From assembly GCA_030531385.1 (NCBI GenBank), contig JAUNNP010000005.1:1-49172 (forward strand): a stretch of 49,172 nucleotides of DNA. The letters run 5' to 3'. Below the pieces are notes generated by a model. The model ran no database searches, was not told where the DNA came from, and worked only from the letters and a program-made list of their open reading frames with translations. A program made the position numbers and the translations under genes. Below, piece after piece: positions 17,983-25,740 of the stretch (position 1 is its first letter; every line of letters begins with the position of its first letter). The DNA comes from Eubacteriales bacterium. Lineage in GTDB: Bacteria > Bacillota > Clostridia > Lachnospirales > Lachnospiraceae.

Positions 17983-18033
17983 AAATTAAATTTCCTCCTT
18001 CAAAAATGCCTGTAAAAGGCAAAACCTCTTAAA

Positions 18034-18924
18034 TTATTCCTTAACGCCGCCGACATTGGTACCCTTTGCGAAATACTTCTGAATGAAAGGATAAATGATC
18101 AGGATCGGTATGATGGAACAAACGATAAGTGCGTAGATGACTGAGTCTGATGAATAAACCTCATTCCAACCGGCCATCTGCTCCGGATCCGTAAACTGCT
18201 CCAGCTTCAATCTGATGTAAACCTGCAGAGGATGCTCGTTTGAGTTCGAAATCATCTGACGTGCCCAGAAGTATCCGTTCCAACGTGAGATTCCGAAGAA
18301 CAGAGCAACAGTTGCTATGGTTGACTTACACATAGGAATGAATACATTTGTAAGTACCTGCACCTCTGTGGCGCCGTCAACTATCGCAGCCTCCTCGACC
18401 TCGGAAGGAACGCCCTCAAATGCGTTTCTCAAAAGGATGATGTTCATGGCTGCCATACCCATGGCAATAACTACGAGCCACTTGTCGTCAACGATTCCTA
18501 TTGCGTTGAATACCTTCTGTGTTGCCAGGTAGTTCAGATACTGAGGTACGATACCTGCTGAGAACCACATGGTAAATACCAGGAAGAAGTTAAAAGTAGT
18601 ACGGAATAAAAGTCTCCTCTTTGAAAGTGCGTAAGCACCGAGGATGGATGATAACATACACCACAATGTACCATAAAGTGTTATGAACAATGTATTGGAA
18701 TATGAATTCCAGAACATATTGTCATTAAACATTCTCTTGAATGCGTCGAACTGTATATCCTTAGGGAAAAGGACTACCTGTCCATACTCAACCGCATGGC
18801 TTCCGCTTATTGATGCCGATATCGCATATACAAACGGATAAAGACAGCACAGCGCAAACATGGTCAACAGAGTGTAGCTGATGATTTTAAAAATCAGTTC
18901 AGATATCTCAAGTTTTCTTTTCAC
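18034..18924 (-). CDS. CUT1 sugar ABC transporter permease (LplC/LacG type)
   Basis: A 296-residue inner-membrane permease with about six helices. The cytoplasmic EAA loop that docks the ATPase is visible as EEAAIVDGATEVQVL (from about residue 175). It begins with GTG at 18924, preceded by AGGAGAG, only 12 bases after the stop of the partner permease. With the neighbouring LplB-type permease and the lipoprotein it forms a standard CUT1 importer core. The length and the short N-terminus match the LplC/YtcP subgroup, which in Bacillus handles pectin-derived oligosaccharides. Confidence 0.95.
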   Translation of the reverse strand: MKRKLEISELIFKIISYTLLTMFALCCLYPFVYAISASISGSHAVEYGQVVLFPKDIQFDAFKRMFNDNMFWNSYSNTLFITLYGTLWCMLSSILGAYALSKRRLLFRTTFNFFLVFTMWFSAGIVPQYLNYLATQKVFNAIGIVDDKWLVVIAMGMAAMNIILLRNAFEGVPSEVEEAAIVDGATEVQVLTNVFIPMCKSTIATVALFFGISRWNGYFWARQMISNSNEHPLQVYIRLKLEQFTDPEQMAGWNEVYSSDSVIYALIVCSIIPILIIYPFIQKYFAKGTNVGGVKE

Positions 18925-18936
18925 GATGCTCTCCTA

Positions 18937-19992
18937 TCAATACAGTGAGGTATTGGATGCCTTCTTTGCGATCGTATTGGCTCCGATTACAAGCAGCATT
19001 CCTATAACGTTGTTCATCATCTCAGCTGCAGATGCAATACCTGTTCCTGCGCCTCCGCCAAGTCCGCATCTGTATGCGAAGGTAGAAACTACATCAGCTG
19101 TGATATATGTCTTTGAGTTGTAAAGAAGCATTACCTTCTCATAACCAATGTTCAAAAGTGAACCGATCCTGGTTATAAGCATGATTACGATGGTTGAAAG
19201 TATACTCGGAAGTACAACGTACTTCATCTGTGCCCACTTATTTGCACCATCGATCTGTGCTGCCTCATAGCTTGTTGGGGAAATAGCTATGATAGCTGAG
19301 AAGAATACGATGCTGTCATATCCTGCTCCCTCCCAGATACCACTTATTTCATAAAGTGATCTGAAGAATGCCGGATTGTTCAAAAGTCCTGCATCCGCTG
19401 TTTCCTTTGAGATAAATCCAAGGCTTGCAAGAGCCGAGCTTAAAATACCCGGATTAGCAGTGATCGATGACTGCTTAACAAGCATCATTACGAGAGAGGT
19501 CATAACTACGGTAGACATAAACTTTGGAAGATATGTCATAACCTGAAGTATGCTTCGCGCAATGTTTGAACGAACCTCATTGAAGAACAGAGCCAGGATG
19601 ATCGGAGTCGGGAATCCAAAACACAATCCGTAGAAGCTGATAATGAAGGTGTTTCTCATAGCCCTCCAGAACTCGGTTGACAAGCTGTCTCCTCCTATCA
19701 GCAGCGTCTTGAAATAGGAAAATCCCGCAAACAACTGGTCATTTACCGAAAGAACTCCGTCGGAAACCTTGAAGCATCCAAGCAGCTCATACATCGGGAA
19801 GTAACGCCAGAAGAGGAATACCAGGATCATAGGGATCAGCATGAGGTACAGACGCCAGTCCTGAACGATTACTCTTGCACAGTTTCTCCAGTAATGTTTT
19901 TCCACATCATCTCTTACGACTTGCTCCGGATCTTCCCTGTACGTCCCAGTTTCACTGTCGTAAATAAGAAAATCCGATGCTTTTTCTTTCAT
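18937..19992 (-). CDS. CUT1 sugar ABC transporter permease (LplB/YteP type)
   Basis: A 351-residue permease with a polar cytoplasmic N-terminus of about 45 residues and about six membrane helices. The EAA loop is visible as YEAAQIDGANKWAQMKYVVLP. The LplB/YteP subgroup partners LplC-type permeases and large lipoproteins in importers for complex plant oligosaccharides. AAAGGAGG precedes the ATG. Two small hairpins in the 92-base gap upstream separate it from the six-helix protein gene at 20085. Confidence 0.95.
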   Translation of the reverse strand: MKEKASDFLIYDSETGTYREDPEQVVRDDVEKHYWRNCARVIVQDWRLYLMLIPMILVFLFWRYFPMYELLGCFKVSDGVLSVNDQLFAGFSYFKTLLIGGDSLSTEFWRAMRNTFIISFYGLCFGFPTPIILALFFNEVRSNIARSILQVMTYLPKFMSTVVMTSLVMMLVKQSSITANPGILSSALASLGFISKETADAGLLNNPAFFRSLYEISGIWEGAGYDSIVFFSAIIAISPTSYEAAQIDGANKWAQMKYVVLPSILSTIVIMLITRIGSLLNIGYEKVMLLYNSKTYITADVVSTFAYRCGLGGGAGTGIASAAEMMNNVIGMLLVIGANTIAKKASNTSLY

Positions 19993-20020
19993 AAAACCGC
20001 CTCCTTTTTTTATTTTATGA

Positions 20021-20063
20021 TAAGGGCGGCTGCCCTTACTTTCGAGAAGTCCCCTTACTTCTC
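20021..20063 (-). other. Two tandem hairpins upstream of the LplB-type permease
   Basis: TAAGGGC (20021-20027) pairs with GCCCTTA (20032-20038), and GAGAAGT (20044-20050) pairs with ACTTCTC (20057-20063). They lie between the six-helix protein gene and the permease gene; neither has a U-tract on the minus strand. Confidence 0.5.
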
Positions 20064-20084
20064 AAAATTCGTGGTTGGTGTGAC

Positions 20085-20681
20085 TCACTGCCATGTATCA
20101 GCTTCTTTCTCAGCCTCCATTTCCTCATGGACCCTGAGCAGATAATGCTTCTGATCCTCATACACTCCGTCCAGTCTGTGAACGATCCATATGATCACCA
20201 GTGTGAAAACATAATCAAGTGAGTCGGTTGTTATAAATCCGATTATTGCCGAATATCCGGATCCAAGCAGCATGGCGACAAGTCCTCTCCCAAGCTGCAT
20301 AAGAAATAATACCAGCACAGGGAAAACGAGATAAAGCCATTTGCTTGTCCTGACAGTCTCATATCCAAGCTTTTCCGGAAGGATAAGTGCCGCAAGGGAT
20401 AAAAGATTGCCGGCTATGTAGATCATGTACTGATTAAGCGTAGCCCCCGAAAAGAGGCAGAAAACAAATCCGCTTAATGCCGCTTCAAGGCCGCCCCGCA
20501 CTCCCCATCGCATATAAACAATGGCGGTGAGCGGTGCAGCAAGAGACACTGTGAAGGCCTGATCGAAGAACATTCTGCTGTTTGTAGCCCTTACTATAAT
20601 GTACTCAAACACGATCAGCATAAGCCCGAAAAGGCTCATATCTATTAATCTGTATTCTTCGATCGAGATCCTTTTTTTCAT
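20085..20681 (-). CDS. Six-helix membrane protein of unknown function (ECF S-component-like layout)
   Basis: A 198-residue protein with about six hydrophobic helices and a charged C-terminal tail (EEMEAEKEAD). The size and helix count resemble substrate-binding S-components of ECF transporters, but I see no diagnostic motif, so that is only an analogy. It is the first gene of the pectin transport operon, before the two permeases. The ATG at 20681 is preferred over an in-frame ATG at 20690 because the weak AAGGTG site is about ten bases upstream of the former and touches the latter. With the four other small membrane proteins it makes five unexplained membrane partners for one importer. Confidence 0.82.
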   Translation of the reverse strand: MKKRISIEEYRLIDMSLFGLMLIVFEYIIVRATNSRMFFDQAFTVSLAAPLTAIVYMRWGVRGGLEAALSGFVFCLFSGATLNQYMIYIAGNLLSLAALILPEKLGYETVRTSKWLYLVFPVLVLFLMQLGRGLVAMLLGSGYSAIIGFITTDSLDYVFTLVIIWIVHRLDGVYEDQKHYLLRVHEEMEAEKEADTWQ

Positions 20682-20690
20682 TATCTGCAT

Positions 20691-20945
20691 ACACCTTATG
20701 ACAAGCTGCGTTTGGATAAAATGCCAAATTTTCAGACACTAATACAGCTTATATCTATTAAAAATCGCCAACGAAATTAAGTAAATAGACAAATTGTTAG
20801 AATTTATACACAATTCGGTTAGGAATTCGAAAGAAATTTATGTTAAACTTTACCATATTTTAGGATAAAACAAATAACATTAATTTTTAAATCAGAATAT
20901 GTAAATTTGTACGCTGATAAAGCTGTTTGATCAGGAAGAAAACCT
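20691..20945. promoter_or_regulatory. Divergent regulatory region between importer operon and pectinesterase
   Basis: An AT-rich 255-base region between divergent genes must hold both promoters; no hexamer pair is clear enough to assign. Two similar direct half-sites, AATT-n-TTAG-n-AATT, lie at 20792-20804 and 20812-20827, with TTAG cores 22 bases apart (about two helical turns), as AraC-type regulators often require. CACAATTCGG (20809-20818) recurs at 22739-22748 upstream of the araC-type gene. Confidence 0.45.
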
Positions 20946-21797
20946 ATGTTTATCGAACCAAAGGATGACCTTCAAAAATGCCTCGATGAGGCACATGAGG
21001 GAGAGCAGATAGAACTGGCAGAAGGAATATACCGCGCAAAGTCTGTGATTTCGGTAAAAGGCCTTAAGATAAAGGGTGCCGGAATAGACAGGACAATTAT
21101 TGTAAATGATGATTACTCCAATAAGATCCATTCTGACGGACGTATCCTTAACACCTTCCGCAGCTGGACGCTTGCAGTCTTCGCGGACGACATATCCATC
21201 GAACAGATTTCTGTTGTAAATGATGCGGGAAGTCCCGAAATAAAAGGCCAGGAGGCCGCACTTTCGGTCTGCGGGAATAATTTCAATATGAAAAACTGCC
21301 GGCTCAGTTCAACTCAGGACACTTTGTTCCTCGGTCCGCTGCCGGCTGACCTTATTGAGCGCTATAAGGATTTTCTGGATCCCTCACTGCTTGCCGAAGG
21401 TCCTTTTTGCCAAAGCTTCACAAGCTGTCTCATAGAAGGAAGCATTGATTTTGTTTTTGGCTGCGGTGAGGCTTCATTCGAAGGCTGCGAGCTCCGCTCC
21501 GTTTACGATAAAAGAAACTGTGGTTTCATAGCAGCTCCGGCTCATGCTCTTTCGCAAAAATCGGGCTTTACCTTCCGGAACTGTTCCTTTACACATGATG
21601 AAAATGTCGGGGCCGGCAGCATTTTCCTCGCGCGGCCCTGGAGAGACCACGGAATGTGCAGCTTTATAAACTGCAGTTATTCCGACCATATAGCTCCTGA
21701 GGGTTTTGATAAATGGGCCGGCACGGACCGCGACAGGACAGCGCGGTTCCGTGAGTATCCCGCTGTACCCGGGCGTGTGCCCTGGATAAACAAATAA
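20946..21797 (+). CDS. CE8 pectin methylesterase, cytoplasmic
   Basis: A 283-residue beta-helix esterase of family CE8, which removes methyl esters from homogalacturonan. Diagnostic motifs are present: QDTLF (124-128, oxyanion Gln and catalytic Asp), GSIDFVFG (165-172, nucleophilic Asp) and LARPW (228-232, substrate Arg and Trp). There is no signal peptide, so it would de-esterify imported oligogalacturonides inside the cell before GH28 and GH105 act. AGGAAG precedes the ATG. It is the only convincing plus-strand gene in the window and is divergent from the importer operon, with which it shares a regulatory region. Confidence 0.94.
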   Translation: MFIEPKDDLQKCLDEAHEGEQIELAEGIYRAKSVISVKGLKIKGAGIDRTIIVNDDYSNKIHSDGRILNTFRSWTLAVFADDISIEQISVVNDAGSPEIKGQEAALSVCGNNFNMKNCRLSSTQDTLFLGPLPADLIERYKDFLDPSLLAEGPFCQSFTSCLIEGSIDFVFGCGEASFEGCELRSVYDKRNCGFIAAPAHALSQKSGFTFRNCSFTHDENVGAGSIFLARPWRDHGMCSFINCSYSDHIAPEGFDKWAGTDRDRTARFREYPAVPGRVPWINK

Positions 21798-21808
21798 AAT
21801 TATCTGTT

Positions 21809-22624
21809 TTATTGCTCCTGCTGCGCCGGCTCATTCATAAATGTGCGCGGCACATCGTTTCCGGATTCGGATTTTTTAGCCGCACTCTGCTTAACATAAG
21901 CCGAAGGAGAACAGCCAAAATACTTTTTAAATACTCTCGAGAAATACAGCGCATCCTCATATCCGCACATGCCTGCGACCTCAGCTATGGAATATTCATG
22001 GCCCATGTATCCGAGAAGGATGTTCTCCGCTTCCCGCATGCGCATCTGTGTAAGGTACTCAAGAGGTGTCTTCCCTATCTCCTTCTTAAAGCGCTTCCTT
22101 AAGTAATTATACTGGAAAGGCATGCTGTGCATGGTCTGCTCAAGAGAAAAGGATGCCTGATTGTGATTTTTCACTATCTCGCTCCTGATATAAGCTACCG
22201 GCTCCGAAAGAGATTCATTGCTCTGGAACATAACTATATAGCTGATAACGAGCTCTCCGAGTGCGTGAAGGACGTACTCTTTTCGCAGAAAATCAGAGGT
22301 AAAATAGTAGCGCGCATGCATAAATACCGTACGCAAATGCTGCTCTGCATCATCAGATATTTTAAATATGCTTTTATTTGGAAATGTAGGATTCTCTACA
22401 GTAATATGTATATTTGTAAATCCCTCATCACTTGAGTTTCGGTGCACAAGCCTGCTGGGCAGGACTACGAGATCGCCTTCCCTGTAGGAAAGCTCTGTAC
22501 CGTCCTTTAAAATAAATGTTCCGCTTCCTCCCGTACAGTAAACCAGCTCCCAGCATTCATGAGTGTGCCAGTTTACCTCGTAAGTAGTTACATTATGTTC
22601 ACCTACAAACAAAATAGAATTCAT
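21809..22624 (-). CDS. AraC-family transcriptional regulator
   Basis: A 271-residue regulator with an N-terminal cupin effector domain (WHTHECWELVYCTGGSGTF near residues 16-34) and a C-terminal pair of helix-turn-helix motifs (EYSIAEVAGMCGYEDALYFSRVFKKYFG). This layout is typical of sugar-responsive activators. It is encoded tail to tail with the pectinesterase, next to the importer operon, so it is the likely controller of pectin genes. I chose ATG at 22624 (AAAGG about twelve bases upstream); a GTG at 22657 would add eleven residues but has no ribosome site. Effector identity is unknown; a galacturonate derivative is a reasonable guess. Confidence 0.92.
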   Translation of the reverse strand: MNSILFVGEHNVTTYEVNWHTHECWELVYCTGGSGTFILKDGTELSYREGDLVVLPSRLVHRNSSDEGFTNIHITVENPTFPNKSIFKISDDAEQHLRTVFMHARYYFTSDFLRKEYVLHALGELVISYIVMFQSNESLSEPVAYIRSEIVKNHNQASFSLEQTMHSMPFQYNYLRKRFKKEIGKTPLEYLTQMRMREAENILLGYMGHEYSIAEVAGMCGYEDALYFSRVFKKYFGCSPSAYVKQSAAKKSESGNDVPRTFMNEPAQQEQ

Positions 22625-22681
22625 GCAATTAAACGACCTTTTGCTAAATTTTTTCACCTGTTATATCCGGTAAATATTCTT

Positions 22682-22710
22682 CATATATAGCTTACTCAAA
22701 TTTAAATCAA
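22682..22710 (-). promoter_or_regulatory. Predicted promoter of the araC-type gene
   Basis: On the minus strand TTGATT (22705-22710) is followed after 17 bases by TATATG (22682-22687), ending about 57 bases before the chosen start codon. Confidence 0.5.
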
Positions 22711-22758
22711 AAATCAATCCAAAAAGCACAAAAATATGCACAATTCGGATTGATTTTT
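22709..22758 (-). terminator. Probable terminator after the esterase operon
   Basis: A perfect 12-bp inverted repeat, AAAAATCAATCC (22709-22720) with GGATTGATTTTT (22747-22758), has a 26-base loop that contains CACAATTCGG. Stem ends are A/T tracts, as in bidirectional terminators, but the stem is AT-rich. It overlaps the -35 box of the araC-type gene, so it could also be an operator. Confidence 0.45.
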
Positions 22759-22787
22759 TTATATTTATGTACAAAACGCACTTGCGT

Positions 22788-22857
22788 TTCAGCGTCTGTT
22801 TCTGCGACTGTTTATTCGCCTGTCTCAGTATCTGTTTCTGCGACTGCTTCAGCGTCT
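22788..22857. repeat. Short direct repeats around the esterase stop codon
   Basis: TCTGTTTCTGCGACTG occurs at 22795-22810 and 22831-22846, and TTCAGCGTCT at 22788-22797 and 22848-22857; the latter spans the stop codon of the esterase gene. Confidence 0.75.
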
Positions 22858-23715
22858 TACAGCCATTGCCCTTTCGGTTATGCCAAAGCCATGCTCCTTT
22901 AAAAAAATTATCGCCTCATTTATCCAGCCATCCACGCCTTTGCTCACATCCTCAAGATCCCAAAAGGCATTACAGGTATCATCGCCTGCAGAAAGACCGT
23001 GCTTACCCCTGCAGTAAATATGCATGGTAAGGTCTGTACCGGCTTCCACGAGCTTTTCCGCAAGTATGAGGCTCCCGATGACAGGAACGGACGCGTCATT
23101 TCTTGTATGCCACAAAAATACCGGAGGAAGCCCGGCCCTCACAAGCCGGTCGAGAGAAAGCCTTTCTTTAAGCTCCTCATTACCGCCCGTAAGGCTTTTG
23201 AAGCTTTGCTCGTGATGCTCGCCGTGTGAAACCGTGACCGGATATCCAAGCAGCAGCGCATTCAGCCTGAAGTCTGAAGGACTGCCAATGTCTCCGACCT
23301 CAGGAGCATCCGACATAAAGGCGGCAGTTCCCGCAAGGTGCCCTCCCGCTGAAAAGCCCAAAAGAGCGACCATATCGGGATCTGCGGCAAATTCCTCAGC
23401 CTTCTCCCTTATGAATTTTACAGATGCCAGTACTTCCTTAAGGCTTACAGGAAACTTAAACGGCGCACATGAATACTCAAGCACAAAGGCATTATAGCCA
23501 TAGGCAAGAAACTTAAGCGCAACAGGCTCCGCCTCGCGTTTGGAAGTAAATTCATAGCTTCCTCCCGGCAGTATAAGGACAGAGGGAAAGGTCCTCCTTG
23601 GACACATCGTAGGTATCTGATCCTGAAGATAAGCCGTAAGGATGCCTGCCCTTCCCTTTCCTTCAGGCTCTTTCATGCCTGTTTCTTCATAAATATCGTA
23701 CTTTTTTATCAGCAT
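22849..23715 (-). CDS. Alpha/beta-hydrolase esterase (acetyl-xylan/pectin acetylesterase-like)
   Basis: A 288-residue cytoplasmic alpha/beta hydrolase. The oxyanion-hole segment LPGGSYEF, nucleophile elbow GFSAGGH (Ser near residue 122), a late Asp in RNDASVP and the His in GKHGLS complete the triad. The family includes carbohydrate esterases that remove acetyl groups from plant polysaccharide fragments; acetylated galacturonides would suit this locus, but the substrate is not shown. Its ATG shares one base with the stop of the isomerase-like gene, so the two are translationally coupled. The C-terminal end lies in a short repeat array, discussed separately. Confidence 0.88.
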   Translation of the reverse strand: MLIKKYDIYEETGMKEPEGKGRAGILTAYLQDQIPTMCPRRTFPSVLILPGGSYEFTSKREAEPVALKFLAYGYNAFVLEYSCAPFKFPVSLKEVLASVKFIREKAEEFAADPDMVALLGFSAGGHLAGTAAFMSDAPEVGDIGSPSDFRLNALLLGYPVTVSHGEHHEQSFKSLTGGNEELKERLSLDRLVRAGLPPVFLWHTRNDASVPVIGSLILAEKLVEAGTDLTMHIYCRGKHGLSAGDDTCNAFWDLEDVSKGVDGWINEAIIFLKEHGFGITERAMAVRR

Positions 23716-24563
23716 CAGATCTCTATTGCCTCGTAAAGCTTCTCTATATTTTCACGGCAGGCGGCAGCATTTTCCGGAGTGGTATTTTCAAGAGTCGCAA
23801 AGATATACGGCTTTTCCTTCTTCATATAGTGCAGGATATTTGTGTAATCCATTTCTCCCGTGGTTGCTCCGACTGATTTGAGCGAACCATCCTCAGCACG
23901 CACAAAATCCTTAAGATGAAGCATGCAGATATCAGGTCCGAGCAGCTCGATGGTCTCCGCAAAAATCTCCTCTCTCCGGTCAACATTGGTCTCATCAAGC
24001 AGGTTTACCGGATCGAATAATATCTGCAGATTAGGTGAACCGATCTCATCAAGCACCTTTCTTGCCCTCTTCGGATCATATACTATATGCCTTATAACAG
24101 GCTCTATGGCCATGATCACACCGAACTGCTCAGCTGTACGCACAACGGGCTTAAGGTTCTTTATGAAAATGCTTAATGAGGCATCGCTGCGGCACTCCGG
24201 AACGGTCTTGTATTCCGCATTGGGCGCACCTGTCTCGGTTCCGACCATACCGCAGCCAAGAAGCGAGGCAAAGCGGATATGGGCATAATATTTATCCTGA
24301 ATGGCTTTAAGCGCATCAGGATCCGGGTGTGCAAGGTTAAGATAATTTCCAAGCACAGCTATATCGAGATGATTTTTTGCAAACTGGTTTTTTAACCAAA
24401 TGGCATACCCCGGTGTAAGTGCCGTCGGAGTACAGGGAACATCCTTTAAAAGCTTGCTGAGTGCAAGATGCGCGCAGGTAAAGCCCTGTGCTCTTACCTC
24501 CGGAAGCAGTTCCTCTACCGGAAGCTTTTTTGCGTCATGTAAACGAAGTCCTAACTGTATCAT
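23715..24563 (-). CDS. Sugar phosphate isomerase/epimerase-like TIM barrel protein
   Basis: A 282-residue protein of the xylose isomerase-like/AP-endonuclease-2 superfamily. Likely metal ligands are Glu in MAIEPV, Asp in LFDPVN, His in MLHLKD and Glu in TLENT, the usual set for such barrels. Members epimerise or isomerise keto sugars or inositols; the exact substrate cannot be told. It lies between a second KDG kinase and an esterase with no intergenic room, so the three probably process one pectin-derived sugar acid. AGGAGAAG precedes the ATG. Confidence 0.88.
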   Translation of the reverse strand: MIQLGLRLHDAKKLPVEELLPEVRAQGFTCAHLALSKLLKDVPCTPTALTPGYAIWLKNQFAKNHLDIAVLGNYLNLAHPDPDALKAIQDKYYAHIRFASLLGCGMVGTETGAPNAEYKTVPECRSDASLSIFIKNLKPVVRTAEQFGVIMAIEPVIRHIVYDPKRARKVLDEIGSPNLQILFDPVNLLDETNVDRREEIFAETIELLGPDICMLHLKDFVRAEDGSLKSVGATTGEMDYTNILHYMKKEKPYIFATLENTTPENAAACRENIEKLYEAIEI

Positions 24564-24589
24564 AAATCTTCTCCTGTCATAGCTATTTA

Positions 24590-25678
24590 TCAGCGCTGAA
24601 TATCGTAGTTCATATTCATCAGGCTGCGGATAGTATCCGCGCTGTCTGTCGTATTGGCATCGCCTCTGATGGTATGCTTGATAGCACTGCTGGCTACAGC
24701 AAAATTTATCATATCCATCGGCTTGTAATTATGCATCATCGCATAGATAAGACCACTTGCAAATGCGTCTCCTCCGCCTACGCGGTCAAGAATGTTGAAC
24801 CGGAAAAGCTTGCTCTCAAAGGTGTGATCCTTATACCACATAAATGCCTTAAGGCTGTTCTCACTTCCTGAATGAGCATAGCGCACATGTCTCGCAATGC
24901 ACTTGATATTCGGATATCTCTCAATAAAGCGCTGGAATATCTCATCCTGCTGCTCATAGCTTGGCTGAAGCGGAACTCCGTCCTTCCAGTCGCCCTTGCT
25001 GTGATTCTCCTCATCCTTCCAGAGATGGTATGGCTCAATGCCAAAAAGCACGTCGACGTACGGAAGGCACTTTGTGCAGTAGTCTCTCGCTTCCTCCCAG
25101 CTCCATAAGAGCGAACGGAAGTTTCCGTCAAAGCTTACTGTGATGCCCTTTTCCTTTGCCTTTATCATGCAGTTAAGAATGAAATCGGCGCAGCTCTGTG
25201 AAAGAGCCGGTGTGATGCCGGAAAGGTGCAGCCAGTCATAGCCGTCGATAAGCTCATCGATATTGACCCTCGACAGATCATATTCGGAAATCGCACTGTG
25301 CTTTCTGTCATAGATTACCTTACTGGAACGTATTCCGTAGCCTGTCTCAAGATAGTAGGTGCCAAGTCTGTTGGTCGGAGCATCCTCCGGCTCCGCAAGA
25401 ATGACAGGTGTGCAGTGTACATCATAAGAACGAAGTGAACGAATGGCACTCTTACCCAGTGAATTGTCAGGAACGATAGTAAAATATGTAGAATCGATCC
25501 CGAGATTCGAAAGCGCCATGGCTATATTTGCCTCAGCTCCGCCATAGCTTGCCTCAAAGGTAGAGGTAGTCCTCACCTTTTCATAGTTTGGCGGTGTGAG
25601 TCTGAGCATGATCTCGCCCATTGTAATAAACTTCTGCGGACTGTTATTTGCTGCTATAAGCGGATTAAAATGTTTCAT
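24590..25678 (-). CDS. 2-keto-3-deoxygluconate kinase-like PfkB sugar kinase, copy 2
   Basis: A 362-residue PfkB kinase clearly related to the kdgK product at 30-1127 (shared GEIMLRL start region and DRVGGGDAFASG motif) but divergent elsewhere. It would phosphorylate KDG or a related 2-keto-3-deoxy sugar acid. It heads its own unit with the TIM-barrel and esterase genes and has a strong promoter with an operator-like inverted repeat (25712-25754). GGGGGAG lies seven bases before the ATG. Having a second kinase away from the uxa genes suggests a different inducer or a slightly different substrate. Confidence 0.9.
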   Translation of the reverse strand: MKHFNPLIAANNSPQKFITMGEIMLRLTPPNYEKVRTTSTFEASYGGAEANIAMALSNLGIDSTYFTIVPDNSLGKSAIRSLRSYDVHCTPVILAEPEDAPTNRLGTYYLETGYGIRSSKVIYDRKHSAISEYDLSRVNIDELIDGYDWLHLSGITPALSQSCADFILNCMIKAKEKGITVSFDGNFRSLLWSWEEARDYCTKCLPYVDVLFGIEPYHLWKDEENHSKGDWKDGVPLQPSYEQQDEIFQRFIERYPNIKCIARHVRYAHSGSENSLKAFMWYKDHTFESKLFRFNILDRVGGGDAFASGLIYAMMHNYKPMDMINFAVASSAIKHTIRGDANTTDSADTIRSLMNMNYDIQR

Positions 25679-25711
25679 GGCCTTTCTCCCCCGTAAAAGC
25701 TATTGTTTGAC

Positions 25712-25740
25712 TGTATCTGACATTAATTATATCCGATACA
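25712..25740. promoter_or_regulatory. Operator-like inverted repeat flanking the -10 box
   Basis: TGTATCTGA (25712-25720) and TCCGATACA (25732-25740) form an inverted repeat matching at 8 of 9 positions with an 11-base spacer that contains the -10 box of the minus-strand promoter. This is a typical place for a repressor. Confidence 0.6.

Noticed and set aside
22788..22857. CRISPR array at the short repeats
   Set aside because: Repeats are too short and irregular, spacers are not uniform, and no cas gene is in the window.
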